A stretch of DNA of 64,000 bases, taken from assembly GCF_000967865.1 (NCBI RefSeq), contig NZ_JXRU01000038.1, positions 62,001 through 126,000 of the forward strand, given 5' to 3'. Each line of letters opens with the position of its first letter. The first letter of the stretch is position 1. The notes under the pieces were generated by a model, which saw only the letters and a list, made by a program, of their open reading frames with translations, was not told the DNA's origin and ran no database searches. A program made the position numbers and the translations under genes. Shown here one piece after another: positions 44,580-53,687 of the stretch. This DNA is from Microbacterium sp. SA39. Lineage in GTDB: Bacteria; Actinomycetota; Actinomycetes; Actinomycetales; Microbacteriaceae.

Positions 44580-45887
44580 TCACAAAGATGCCGATGTCTC
44601 CCCGCCAGGAGAAGGGAGTGGCGTGGGACGCTCCGGCGTGATATCTCGCACGCCGTTCGCGGCCGGGGCGACGACACGCTCCAGCACGAGCGCGAGTCCG
44701 CCGACGGCGAGGGCGCCGGCGATCATGAGGCCGATGAACCAGACCTCGAGCCCTTCGCCGAGCATCACACCCGCGACGAGCGGCCCGAGAATCGCACCGC
44801 CTTGGAAGGCTGCCGAGTTGATCGCATTGTACCGGCCACGGGAGCGGTCGGAAGCCAGATCGTTGTAGATCCCGGGAACGGTCGGCTGCAGCATCGTCTC
44901 GCCGAACGCGAAGACGCCCATGAAGGCGATGACCCCGACCGCGGCGGTGAGAGTTCCGGGCAGGAAACCTGTGGCCCCCAGCAGCACCCAGGAGAGCGCC
45001 CAGATGAGCGCCATGACCTGCATGACCCGGGTGCGCCTCTTGCCGGAGATGAGGCGGAGCACCGTGAACTGCAGCAGGACGATGACCGCGGTGTTCACGG
45101 CGAAGGAGAGGCCGACGACCTGCGTCGACACCTCGGCGACCTGGCGTGCGAACGCGGGGAAACCCGCCTCCAGCTGGCCGTAGCCGATGAAGACCGAGAT
45201 GAACGTGAGAAGCGTCAGCCACAGCACCGCCGGGCGACGGAGAATCTCGCGGTACCCGCCGGCCGTCTGGTCCTCGGCGTCGTCCGTCTCCGAGTGCATG
45301 CGCACCCCGCGCAGAGGACCGAGCAGGAGCGCGAGTGGGATCAGGCTGGTGGCCGCGTCGATCAGGAAGATCGTCGTGAAGGTCGAGGGATCGTGCACGT
45401 CGACGAAGAATCCACCGATCACTCCACCGACACCGATGCCGAGGTTCACGAGGGCGAAATTGACGCCGAAGTACTGCTGGCGCACCTCGCCGTCGACCAC
45501 GCTCGCGATGAGCGCGTTGAACCCCGGCCAGGAGACACCGAAGTTGATGCCGATCAGGATCACGGCGACCGCCGCGACCGCGGCATCGGTGGCGAAGGCG
45601 AGCAGCGCGCAGCCCGCGATCATCGACAGCAGACCGACGATCAGCACGCGGTGCGCCCCGAAGCGATCGATGAGCGTTCCGCCCGGCCCCGTGACGATGA
45701 GACCGGTGATGGCGATGAGGCTCATGAGGGCGCCCGAGACGCCGAGGTCGAATCCGCGCACCTCGTGCAGGTAGATGATCGTGAACGGGAGGGTCATCCC
45801 CCGCCCCAGTGTCTGGATGGCCACCGTCGACAGCAGCCACCGCCCTTCCGTCGGGAGGGCGTTCCAGAAGGTCTTCATGCCGGTCAC
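44580..45887 (-). CDS. MFS transporter
   Basis: Predicted 435 residues with about twelve membrane helices. The MFS loop 2-3 motif appears as GGTLIDRFGAHRVLI, and SDRSRGRYNAINS matches the second-half cytoplasmic loop. The tail after the last helix is polar and low complexity. The GTG at 45887 or the ATG at 45878 could start it; neither has a strong ribosome-binding site. No regulator gene adjacent; substrate unknown. Confidence 0.88.
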   Translation of the reverse strand: MTGMKTFWNALPTEGRWLLSTVAIQTLGRGMTLPFTIIYLHEVRGFDLGVSGALMSLIAITGLIVTGPGGTLIDRFGAHRVLIVGLLSMIAGCALLAFATDAAVAAVAVILIGINFGVSWPGFNALIASVVDGEVRQQYFGVNFALVNLGIGVGGVIGGFFVDVHDPSTFTTIFLIDAATSLIPLALLLGPLRGVRMHSETDDAEDQTAGGYREILRRPAVLWLTLLTFISVFIGYGQLEAGFPAFARQVAEVSTQVVGLSFAVNTAVIVLLQFTVLRLISGKRRTRVMQVMALIWALSWVLLGATGFLPGTLTAAVGVIAFMGVFAFGETMLQPTVPGIYNDLASDRSRGRYNAINSAAFQGGAILGPLVAGVMLGEGLEVWFIGLMIAGALAVGGLALVLERVVAPAANGVRDITPERPTPLPSPGGETSASL

Positions 45888-45991
45888 CCGAACAGTATTC
45901 CGGATGCCTCCGACGTCGGGTACACGGCGGTGGGGCGGGCGACGGTATTCCGATGTATCGGGTTCCCGCCGGTTCTGCCATGATCCTGATC

Positions 45992-46807
45992 ATGGCCCTG
46001 TCATTCGAAGAGTTCCGTGCATCCCTCGTCAGCGCGGACGGACGTGGACGCCTCGGCATCCAGCTGACGGATGCCGAGGCCCAGCAGGTGCACGCCGATC
46101 CGGCATCAGCTCAGAGCTGGTACGCGTACTGGCTCTCGACACCGGCCGCTGCGGCGGCGGTCCCGGCCGCCCCGCAGGTGCCGCCCGTGCCGACGGCTCC
46201 CGCCGGCGACCACGACCTGACGCGGATCATGCCCGCAGCTCCCGTCGCGTACGCCGCAGCATCGCCGTATCCCTCCGCGCTGCCGCCGACATCCGCCGCC
46301 GAGACCCCGAAGAAGAAGAACGTCGGCCTGTGGGTCTCGCTCTCGATCCTGGGCGCGCTGCTCCTCATCGCCGCCATCGTCGTCGTGTTCGCGTTCTCGA
46401 CGGCGCGCCACTGGACCAAGGTCGATGTGCCGGAGAAGCCCGAGACCTTCCACAGCGAGGAGTTCGAGACCGGCCGGTTCGACGTCGCGATGGACACGGT
46501 CAATCCGTGCGTCGTCGACCAGGACTGGACCGACTGCATCAACGCGATGCAGGCCCAGTACGACGCCAACTGCGCCGGCGTGGAGCTGACCGAATCCGCG
46601 ACGTCGCTGTGCGCGGACTACCTCTCCGCGATCGACGAGATGAGAGCGCTCGACGAGCCCGGATCGTACGTGGCGACACTAGGCGACTACGGCAGTCTCT
46701 CCCGCACGGCGGAGATCGACACCCGCGAGGTCTCCAACAACGATCAGCAGGATGCCGTGACGCACGAGGCCGTCTGCTACCTCGGCTTCCTCGGAGAGTG
46801 CGAGTAG
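45992..46807 (+). CDS. Single-pass membrane protein with a six-cysteine outer domain
   Basis: Predicted 271 residues. A short N-terminal domain (MALSFEEFRASLVSADGR, about 1-60) is followed by a Pro/Ala-rich linker, KKK, one membrane helix (about 115-137) and an outside domain of about 130 residues with six cysteines, suggesting three disulfides. The start at 45992 is favoured by the domain boundary; ATGs at 45953 and 45980 are also in frame. No family recognised and no clear operon partner. Confidence 0.75.
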   Translation: MALSFEEFRASLVSADGRGRLGIQLTDAEAQQVHADPASAQSWYAYWLSTPAAAAAVPAAPQVPPVPTAPAGDHDLTRIMPAAPVAYAAASPYPSALPPTSAAETPKKKNVGLWVSLSILGALLLIAAIVVVFAFSTARHWTKVDVPEKPETFHSEEFETGRFDVAMDTVNPCVVDQDWTDCINAMQAQYDANCAGVELTESATSLCADYLSAIDEMRALDEPGSYVATLGDYGSLSRTAEIDTREVSNNDQQDAVTHEAVCYLGFLGECE

Positions 46808-46813
46808 CCGCCC

Positions 46814-47809
46814 TCAGCTTCTCGGGAGCGCGAGGAGGCGTTCGAAGACGGCATCCGCCTCCTCGTCGACGATCTGTCGCTCGGGGTGCGCGTCGTACCA
46901 GTCGATGATCTCCTCCGCGCCGCGGTCGAACGTCACCGTCGTCCGGAACTCCGGCACCAGCGCCTTCACCTTGCTGTTGTCGAAGACCATCGAGTGCGTC
47001 CGGTCGCCCAGGAGTCCCCCGGCCCACGAGGGCTCCACGGCGGCGATCGTGTCGGATGCCACGTGCACGAGCTCCGGCTCGACGCCCGCGGCCGCGCCGA
47101 TCCAGCGATAGATCTGGTCCCACGTCGGCGCGTGATCTCCGGTGATGTGGAAGACGTCCCCGACAGCCGCGGGATGACCGAGCAGGCCGACGAACGCGAC
47201 GGCGAAGTCGCGTGAGTGCGTGAGCGTCCACTGGGTCGTCCCGTCGCCGTGCACCACGACCGGCTTGCCCGCTCGCATCCGGGCGACGTCGGTCCACTGA
47301 CCGAGCGTGGGCAGCAGCGTCCTGTCGTAGGTGTGTGAGGGACGCACGATCGTGGCGGGAAACTCGCGCTCCCGGTAGGCGGCCACCAGCAGGTCCTCGC
47401 AGGCGATCTTGTCGCGCGAGTACTGCCAGTGCGGATTGCGCAGCGGCGTGGACTCGATGACAGGGAGGCGCGCGGGCGGTTTCTGATACGCCGAGGCCGA
47501 ACTGATGAACACGTACTGGCCGACGCGGCCGTCGAACCGGTCGACGTTCGCCTGGACATGCTCAGGCGTGAACGACAGAAAGTCGGCCACGACGTCGAAA
47601 TCTCCGCCCGCGGCGTCGAGCGCGGAGCGCGTCGCATCGGGGTCCGTGATGTCGGCCACGATCGATCGCGCGCCGTCGGGAAGAGAGCGGATGCCGGTCG
47701 TCCCGCGATTCAGGACGCTGACGTCGTGGCCCGCGTCGAGTGCCCGCGAGACGCTCTCCGAGCTGATGATGCCGGTGCCGCCGATGAACAGGATCCGCTT
47801 CGCAGTCAT
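46814..47809 (-). CDS. NAD-dependent epimerase/dehydratase family protein
   Basis: Predicted 331 residues, extended short-chain dehydrogenase fold. N-terminal ILFIGGTGIISSESV is the nucleotide-binding glycine motif, VFISSASAYQKP carries the Ser/Tyr region, and YSRDKIACEDLL gives the catalytic Tyr-x3-Lys. The later THSRDFAVAFVGLL and WDQIYRWIG segments are typical of nucleotide-sugar or isoflavone-reductase-like members. The ATG at 47809 is used; the in-frame TTG at 47827 falls in the terminator. Substrate unknown. Confidence 0.88.
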   Translation of the reverse strand: MTAKRILFIGGTGIISSESVSRALDAGHDVSVLNRGTTGIRSLPDGARSIVADITDPDATRSALDAAGGDFDVVADFLSFTPEHVQANVDRFDGRVGQYVFISSASAYQKPPARLPVIESTPLRNPHWQYSRDKIACEDLLVAAYREREFPATIVRPSHTYDRTLLPTLGQWTDVARMRAGKPVVVHGDGTTQWTLTHSRDFAVAFVGLLGHPAAVGDVFHITGDHAPTWDQIYRWIGAAAGVEPELVHVASDTIAAVEPSWAGGLLGDRTHSMVFDNSKVKALVPEFRTTVTFDRGAEEIIDWYDAHPERQIVDEEADAVFERLLALPRS

Positions 47810-47821
47810 CTGTCCATTCAA

Positions 47822-47854
47822 CGACAAAACCCCCGCTCACGCGAGGGTTTTCGT
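47822..47854. terminator. Terminator downstream of tRNA-Gln
   Basis: The stem GAC-AAAACCCCCGC pairs with GCGAGGGTTTT-CGTC around a TCAC loop, with one bulge or mismatch. On the minus strand it follows the tRNA-Gln 3' end by four bases and gives a run of U, ending the gltX/tRNA-Gln region before the epimerase gene. Confidence 0.8.
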
Positions 47855-47858
47855 CTTG

Positions 47859-47930
47859 CTGGGGTACCTGGACTCGAACCAAGAACAACGGAACCAGAAA
47901 CCGCCGTGTTGCCAATTACACCATACCCCA
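47859..47930 (-). tRNA. tRNA-Gln (anticodon CTG)
   Basis: A 72-base cloverleaf: acceptor TGGGGTA/TACCCCA, discriminator G, D arm with GTGTAATTGGCAAC, and anticodon loop TTCTGGT (CTG). The anticodon stem GCGGT/TCCGT has a U-U mismatch at 31-39 and a G-U at 27-43. The T arm is CTTGGTTCGAGTCCAGG. No CCA encoded. It lies 115 bases downstream of gltX, which in this lineage first charges it with glutamate. Confidence 0.92.
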
Positions 47931-48045
47931 AGGGCGAAACCGGAGCCTCGCACCGAGAGTCAAGCTTACCCGAGCAGGCACCGAACGCCAAAACGCCCGG
48001 CCCACCCGCGCCGCCGGGCGCGTCGGACTGCCGGTGTCGGCCGAC

Positions 48046-49551
48046 TCAACGCTCGAGGAACTCCGCGAGGCCCCGCAGACGACGCAGTGACTCCTCCTTG
48101 CCGAGCAGTTCCATCGACTCGAACAGCGGCGGAGAGACGCGACGACCGCTGATGGCCACACGAGGCGGTCCGTAGGCGATGCGCGGCTTGAGCTCCAGCG
48201 TCTCGACGAGCGCATGGGCGAGGGCATCCTGGATCTTCTCCGGTGTGAACTCGTCGACGGGCTCGAGGGCGGTGACGCACGCCTCGAGCACCTCGGCGGC
48301 GTTCGCCGGCAGGCCCTTCAGCGCGTCGGCCTCGTAGGAGACCTCGTCCGTGAAGAGGAACCCGACCATGCCCGGCACCTCGCCCAGCAGCTGCACCCGC
48401 TCCTGCACAAGGGGCGCGACACGGAAGGCGGTCACGAGCTGCTCGCGGGTCGGCTCGTCGAAGAGACCGGCGGCAGCGAGGTACGGCACCGTGCGCTCGG
48501 CGAAGTCCTTCTCCGCCAGCATCCGGATGTGGTCGCCGTTGATCGACTCGGCCTTCTTCTGATCGAAACGCGCCGGGTTGGGGTTCACGTTCTCGATGTC
48601 GAACGCGGCCGTGAACTCGTCGAGCGAGAAGACGTCGCGATCGGGTCCGATCCCCCAGCCGAGCAGCGCCAGGTAGTTGAGCAGACCCTCCGGGATGAAC
48701 CCGCGGTCGCGGTGGAGGAAGAGATCCGCCTGCGGGTCGCGCTTGGAGAGCTTCTTGTTGCCGGTCTCCCCCAGCACGAGCGGCATGTGCGCGAACCGCG
48801 GCACGAAGGTCGTGACCCCCGCGTCGATCAGCGCGGCGTAGAGCGAGAGCTGACGCGCCGTCGACGGCATCAGGTCTTCGCCGCGCAGCACGTGGGTGAT
48901 CCCCATCAGCGCATCGTCGACCGGGTTCACGAACGTGTACAGCGGGATGCCGTTGGGCCGCACCACCACGAAGTCCGGGAAGGACCCCGCCGGGAAGGTG
49001 ACCTCGCCGCGGATGAGGTCGACATACGTGAGGTCCTCGTCCGGAACGCGAAGGCGCAGGGCGGGCTGGCGACCCTCGGCGCGGAACACCTCCTTCTGCG
49101 CGTCGGTCAGGTCGCGGTCGAAGTTGTCGTAGCCGAGCTGCTTGGCGCGGCCGTTCGCCTCGTTGCGCGCATCGATCTCCTCGGCGTTCGAGAAGCTCTC
49201 GTACAGGGCACCCGAAGCGAGGAGCTTCTCGATGACCTCGCGGTAGATGTCGTGGCGCTCCGACTGCCGGTATGGCGCGTGGGGCCCGCCGACCTCGACG
49301 CCCTCGTCCCAGTCGATCTTGAGCCAGGTGAGCGCATCCAGCAGCTGTCGGTAGCTCTCTTCGCTATCGCGCGCGGCATCCGTGTCTTCGATGCGGAAGA
49401 CCATCTTGCCGCCATTGTGGCGGGCGTAGGCCCAGTTGAAGAGGGCCGTGCGCACGAGACCGACGTGCGGCAGCCCGGTCGGCGAGGGACAGAAGCGGAC
49501 GCGGACGTCGGCACCACGTGCAGTCGTGGTGAGGGGGTGAGGGGTAGCCAT
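48046..49551 (-). CDS. gltX: Glutamyl-tRNA synthetase
   Basis: Class I synthetase of 501 residues. HIGH-type motif [16 protein letters not shown] at about residue 22, [23 protein letters not shown], and KMSKS-type KKLSKRD near 265. Actinobacteria lack GlnRS, so GltX is expected to make Glu-tRNA-Gln as well, corrected by GatCAB (not in the window). tRNA-Gln is downstream on the same strand. Confidence 0.97.
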   Translation of the reverse strand: MATPHPLTTTARGADVRVRFCPSPTGLPHVGLVRTALFNWAYARHNGGKMVFRIEDTDAARDSEESYRQLLDALTWLKIDWDEGVEVGGPHAPYRQSERHDIYREVIEKLLASGALYESFSNAEEIDARNEANGRAKQLGYDNFDRDLTDAQKEVFRAEGRQPALRLRVPDEDLTYVDLIRGEVTFPAGSFPDFVVVRPNGIPLYTFVNPVDDALMGITHVLRGEDLMPSTARQLSLYAALIDAGVTTFVPRFAHMPLVLGETGNKKLSKRDPQADLFLHRDRGFIPEGLLNYLALLGWGIGPDRDVFSLDEFTAAFDIENVNPNPARFDQKKAESINGDHIRMLAEKDFAERTVPYLAAAGLFDEPTREQLVTAFRVAPLVQERVQLLGEVPGMVGFLFTDEVSYEADALKGLPANAAEVLEACVTALEPVDEFTPEKIQDALAHALVETLELKPRIAYGPPRVAISGRRVSPPLFESMELLGKEESLRRLRGLAEFLER

Positions 49552-49727
49552 AGCCCTTCGATTCTAGTTGGCCGCCTCCGGCGCTCCGACGGCCGTCCGG
49601 GGTGCACCGCGGCGACGCATCGGGACACTCCCGGTAACAGTCGCTCACCCCGGGTAATCCGCCGGAGCGCATCGCGCGGAGGCTCCTATGGTTGCCGCAC
49701 ACGACCCCCGACCGGAAGGTGAAGAAC

Positions 49728-50972
49728 ATGAGCATCACGGAATCAGTGACGACGGCACTCGGCAACCGCTGGAGCGACGTACCACTCCCAAGAGACAGCC
49801 GCGGATGGCTCGACCGTGCACAGGAGGTGGCCGACATCCTCGCAGTGGATGCGGTCGAACGCGATCGTGCGAACGCGACGCCGCATGCCGAGGTGCAGCT
49901 GCTCAAGGATTCCGGGCTGATCACCCTTCTCGGCCCCGTCGAGCACGGCGGCGCCGGCGAGACCTGGGAGACGGCCTACAAGGTCATCCGCACCGTCGCC
50001 CGCGGCGACGGATCGATCGGGCAGGTGCTCGGATACCACTACCTCTGGGCGTGGGCGGCGCGACTGGTGGCGACGGAGGAGCAGATTTCGGCGGTCGAAG
50101 AGCTGTACACGACGAACAACTTCGTGTTCGGCGGAGCCGTCAATCCGCGGGATTCCGACCTCACCATCCGTGAGGAGGGAGACGACCTCGTGTTCTCGGG
50201 ACGCAAGTCCTTCTCGACCGGTGGCCGGATCTCCGACCTGACCGTCTTGGAAGGCGTGCTGGAGGGCACCGAGACCCACATCTTCGCGATCGTACCGACG
50301 GCACAGGAGGGCATCGTCTTCGCGGATGACTGGGACAACCTCGGCCAGCGACTCACCGAGTCCGGGTCGGTCGAGATCCGCGACGTGCGCGTGCCGTGGG
50401 CTTCCGCCGCCGGGTTCGTGGACAAGGAATTCCAGCCACTCATCTACAACACGCTGAATGTCCCGGCGATCCAGCCGGTGTTCGCGAACTTCTACCTCGG
50501 CATCGCGCAGGGCGCGCTCGAGACCGCGTCGGCGTACACGCGCACGACGACTCGTCCTTGGCCGTACGGCGGAGACGACAAGCAGCGTGCGACCGACGAG
50601 TGGTACCTGCTCGAGGGGTACGGCACCCTGGCGTCCAAGCTCTGGGCGGACGAGGCCCTGCTGGATGCCGTCGGCTCCGAGATCAGCGCCGTGCTCCATG
50701 CTCCGCGCGAGGAGCTCACCGCACGCCGCCGTGGCGAGATCGCGGTCCGGATCGCGGCCGGCAAGCTCCGCATCGTCGACGACGGCCTCGAGGTCGCCAC
50801 GAAGATCTATGAGCTCACGGGTGCCCGCGCCTCCGCCAATTCGGTCGGCCTCGACATCTTCTGGCGGAACCTCCGCACGCACAGCCTGCACGACCCGATC
50901 GCGTACAAGAAGCGCGAGGTCGGACAGTTCGTTCTGCTGAACGAGGTACCGGAGCCGACCTGGTACACCTGA
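49728..50972 (+). CDS. Acyl-CoA dehydrogenase-fold flavoprotein, DszC/SfnB-like
   Basis: Predicted 414 residues. The acyl-CoA dehydrogenase fold is shown by GLITLLGPVEHGGAGETW, GSIGQVLGYHYLWAWA, FSGRKSFSTGGRISD and the helical C-terminal half ending IYELTGARASANSVGLDIFWRN. The branch looks like SfnB or dibenzothiophene monooxygenase (DszC), which use reduced flavin to oxidise organosulfur compounds. ATG with GGAAGGTGAAG seven bases upstream. Upstream, CCGGTAAC (49631-49638) recurs as CGGGTAAT (49651-49658), a possible operator. Substrate inferred only. Confidence 0.85.
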   Translation: MSITESVTTALGNRWSDVPLPRDSRGWLDRAQEVADILAVDAVERDRANATPHAEVQLLKDSGLITLLGPVEHGGAGETWETAYKVIRTVARGDGSIGQVLGYHYLWAWAARLVATEEQISAVEELYTTNNFVFGGAVNPRDSDLTIREEGDDLVFSGRKSFSTGGRISDLTVLEGVLEGTETHIFAIVPTAQEGIVFADDWDNLGQRLTESGSVEIRDVRVPWASAAGFVDKEFQPLIYNTLNVPAIQPVFANFYLGIAQGALETASAYTRTTTRPWPYGGDDKQRATDEWYLLEGYGTLASKLWADEALLDAVGSEISAVLHAPREELTARRRGEIAVRIAAGKLRIVDDGLEVATKIYELTGARASANSVGLDIFWRNLRTHSLHDPIAYKKREVGQFVLLNEVPEPTWYT

Positions 50973-51019
50973 GCGCGGCGCGGCCCGATGCTGGAGCGCG
51001 AAGGCCCCTGCATCGGGCT

Positions 51020-51727
51020 TCACTGCGGCCGAATCCGCCCGAGCGGCGACAGCACGACGATCGCCAGCACCAGAACGGATGCCGCGACGCCGAGCCCCGC
51101 GTACTGGAAGTTCGACAGCACCACGCCCGCGAGCACCGAGCCGGCCGCAGCCGAGAGGCTCATCAGCGAGTCGCTGCGCCCCTGCCGCCGAGTGCGGACC
51201 TCGGGCGCCGAGGCCTCGGTGAGAAGGGCGGCACCGGCGACCGTCGCCGCGCTCCATCCGAGTCCCAGCAGGATGAGCGCGACGATCACGCCCCACTGCT
51301 CGGTGCCGACGAAGATCGCGAATGCCAGCGCCGCTGCGAGGAGGACCTGGCCGAGCAGCACCACCCGCAGCCTCCCCCAGCGGTCGGCGAGCACGCCGAA
51401 GAGCGGCGAGAGCGCGTACATCCCGCCGACGTGCAGCGCGATCGTGATGCCGACGAGGGCGGAGACGTCGGCGAGCGCAGGTCGACGACCGACGCGCGCG
51501 GCGAGCCGTGCGAGCGGGATCGCGCACATGGCCGCACCGAGCGTCACCGACGCGGTGGCGAGACCCGAGAGCGCGTCGCTACCCGAGATGTCGGCAGCCA
51601 GCAGAGCGCCGAGCGAGACCGTGGCACCGAACGCGATGCCGCCGAGCACCTGCCCGAGCGACAGCACGAAGACGGTCCGCCGCTGCACGGCGGACTGCTG
51701 TGCCGCCGTCAGGGCGACTCCGGTCAT
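51020..51727 (-). CDS. MFS transporter, internally shortened
   Basis: Predicted 235 residues, against about 400 for an MFS transporter. The first two helices (17-75) and the loop 2-3 motif LAARVGRRPAL are followed at once, near residue 86, by ALVGITIALHVGGMYALSPLFGVLADRWGRL, normally the seventh and eighth helices. Helices three to six, roughly 165 residues, are missing without a frameshift (junction about 51465-51475). The gene may be a degenerate remnant or a miniature protein. It overlaps the FAH-family gene by ATGA. Confidence 0.75.
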   Translation of the reverse strand: MTGVALTAAQQSAVQRRTVFVLSLGQVLGGIAFGATVSLGALLAADISGSDALSGLATASVTLGAAMCAIPLARLAARVGRRPALADVSALVGITIALHVGGMYALSPLFGVLADRWGRLRVVLLGQVLLAAALAFAIFVGTEQWGVIVALILLGLGWSAATVAGAALLTEASAPEVRTRRQGRSDSLMSLSAAAGSVLAGVVLSNFQYAGLGVAASVLVLAIVVLSPLGRIRPQ

Positions 51728-52500
51728 GACGCCGGAGCGGCGTCGCGTGCTGTGTTGCGGAGGATGCCCAGACCGGAGATCTCGACCTCGACGACGTCGC
51801 CCGCGACGAAGGGGCCGACCCCTGCCGGAGTGCCGGTCATGATGACATCACCGGGCAGCAGGGTGAACACGGCCGAGGCGTACTCGATGATCGCGGGGAT
51901 CGAGTGGATCATGTCGGTCAGTGGCGCCTGCTGGCGGATCTCGCCGTTGACGCGCGTCTCGATCGTCGCGGATGCCGGATCGAAGTCGGTCTCGATGACG
52001 GGCCCGAGCGGGCAGAACGTGTCGAAGCCCTTCGCGCGCGACCACTGACCGTCCTTGCGCTGCAGATCGCGTGCCGTCACGTCGTTGCCGATCGTGTAGC
52101 CCAGCACGTAGTCGAAGGCGTTCTCAGCCTTGACGTTCTTCGCGATCTTGCCGATCACGACGACGAGCTCGCCCTCGTGTTCGGTCTGTTCGGAGAGCGT
52201 CGGCCGCACGATCGTGTCATTCGGTCCGATCACAGCGGTGTTCGGCTTGAGGAAGAGCAGCGGCTCCTCCGGAGCCACTCCCCCCATCTCGGCCGCATGA
52301 TCGTGGTAGTTCTTGCCCACGCACACGACCTTCGACCGCGGGATCACCGGGGCGAGCAGCGCGGCATCCGCCAGCGCAACGCGCGCGCCCGTCGTCTCGT
52401 ACCCCGTGAACATGGGGTCTCCGGCGAGCACGACGAGGTCGGACCCGTCGATGATCCCGTACATGATGGCGTCGTCGTGGCTGAACCGGGCGATCTTCAT
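51724..52500 (-). CDS. Fumarylacetoacetate hydrolase family protein
   Basis: Predicted 258 residues, FAH fold. Metal-binding acidic residues are in EHEGELVVVIG and YTIGNDVTARDLQ; KVVCVGKNYHDHAAEMG and PLLFLKP precede them, and DVIMTGTPAGVGP follows. Such proteins hydrolyse or isomerise oxo-acids in aromatic or sugar degradation, or decarboxylate oxaloacetate. TAGGCT ends six bases before the ATG, implying a leaderless transcript. Coupled to the shortened MFS gene by a four-base overlap. Confidence 0.92.
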   Translation of the reverse strand: MKIARFSHDDAIMYGIIDGSDLVVLAGDPMFTGYETTGARVALADAALLAPVIPRSKVVCVGKNYHDHAAEMGGVAPEEPLLFLKPNTAVIGPNDTIVRPTLSEQTEHEGELVVVIGKIAKNVKAENAFDYVLGYTIGNDVTARDLQRKDGQWSRAKGFDTFCPLGPVIETDFDPASATIETRVNGEIRQQAPLTDMIHSIPAIIEYASAVFTLLPGDVIMTGTPAGVGPFVAGDVVEVEISGLGILRNTARDAAPAS

Positions 52501-52506
52501 GGATCC

Positions 52507-52512
52507 AGCCTA
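52507..52512 (-). promoter_or_regulatory. Candidate leaderless -10 box of the FAH-family gene
   Basis: Minus-strand TAGGCT (52512-52507), then GGATCC and the ATG. It is the same box and spacing as before ftsY. It lies 18 bases from the nested palindrome at 52531. Confidence 0.4.
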
Positions 52513-52530
52513 GCGAGCGCCCCCGTCATG

Positions 52531-52610
52531 CCGAGACCCCGGGTTGTCGTCGAAACCCCGCGCGATTTGCGCCGACAAAGCGGGGTTTCGTCGTGAAGGC
52601 GGGGTCTCAG
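52531..52610. repeat. Nested palindromic repeat, copy 1
   Basis: Outer arms GAGACCCC (52533-52540) and GGGGTCTC (52601-52608) enclose an 11-bp perfect inner stem CGAAACCCCGC (52551-52561) and GCGGGGTTTCG (52580-52590). The inner loop contains GCCGACAA. A matching element occurs 1.1 kb away at 53688-53767. The two bracket the nuclease-like gene. Confidence 0.8.
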
Positions 52611-52617
52611 TGCGTGT

Positions 52618-53597
52618 TCACCCGGGCGGGTGGATGCCGAACGCCGCCAATCGGTTGCCGAGAAGATCCGCCGAGCCGATATGCGCACTGCCCCACCGGA
52701 CCAAGCGCCATCCCGTCACGCCTCGAATGTCATCCTCCCGGCGCTTCTCCTCGAGGACGGCATCCGATGTCGTCGGCGCTTTGCGTAGCGCAGACTCCAG
52801 GTACTTCCCCTCACCGTCGAACTCGCCGAAGGCACGCGAGCGGCGGAACCCGAAGTCCAGGAAGTACTGCGCCCCTCCCGAGCCGACCACGGGAACCTGC
52901 AGCCCGACCTCGCGAAACCCGAGTCGGTCCAGCTGCAGACGGCTGACGCTCTCTCCCGGAAGCTGCACTCGTCCGTCGGCGAACTCCGCGACCCAGCGTG
53001 CACGACGCACTCCGCGCAGTCCCGGAGAACACAGCGAGAGCAGCTCTTCCCTCCATGCCGAATCGACGTCGGCATCGATGCGTCTCGATCGCGTGGCGAC
53101 CGAGCGAAGCGCGGCGTCGGCAGCAGAGATCGCGGCCTCGGCACTGAGTGTGCGAGAGAGATCGAAGACGGTGCGAGCCAGGGACGTGCAGCGCATCCCG
53201 TGCCTCTGAACGGTGTCGGTGTCGGGGATCTCGAGATCGTGCCGTCTCACACCGGCTTCGGTGCGCGAGTGCCGTCGGCCCTGAAGGAGGACATGAACCA
53301 AGTCGGCCGTCTTGCCGAACAGAGGTAAGTCCCAGAGCACGGCCGCAGAGGTATGCGAGAACACTGGTCCCTCGCCCATGCTGGCACGGTGCACCGCGAG
53401 CAGTCGGACCATCTGGCGGCCTTCCGTCCAGAGGTCAGCCCAGACCGCGCCGTCGACGTAGAACCCCTGTGGACACGCCGAAGGGAACCGTCGAGGACAC
53501 CGTTCCTCAGCTCGCGCTCGGTGGCTCCCGAATGAAGGACCTCGTCCCGCGAGCGGACGAGGTCGCGTGCTTGTTCGATGGTGATGCGTCGGGGCAT
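52618..53597 (-). pseudogene. DUF559-type (Vsr-fold) nuclease-like protein with one-base frameshift
   Basis: Intact homologues of this actinobacterial family have an AbiEi-like N-terminus, here MPRRITIEQARDLVRSRD from the ATG at 53597. The frame breaks after SLRRVHRG at CCCC (53464-53467). Adding one base joins it to FYVDGAVWADLW and then FSHTSAAVLWDLPLFG. The C-terminal part has DFGFRRSRAFGEFDGEGKY and EKRREDDIRG, resembling the PD-(D/E)XK core of DUF559/Vsr proteins, and ends RLVRWGSAHI. The restored protein is about 326 residues. The gene lies exactly between two nested palindromes. Function unknown. Confidence 0.75.
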
Positions 53598-53687
53598 CCA
53601 CCATCATGTGCTCGACGCGTCCATCGTGACGTCCATTCCACAGCCCAAACCAATGCACCCTCGCCTGTGCAGGAGATGTCGTTCGTC

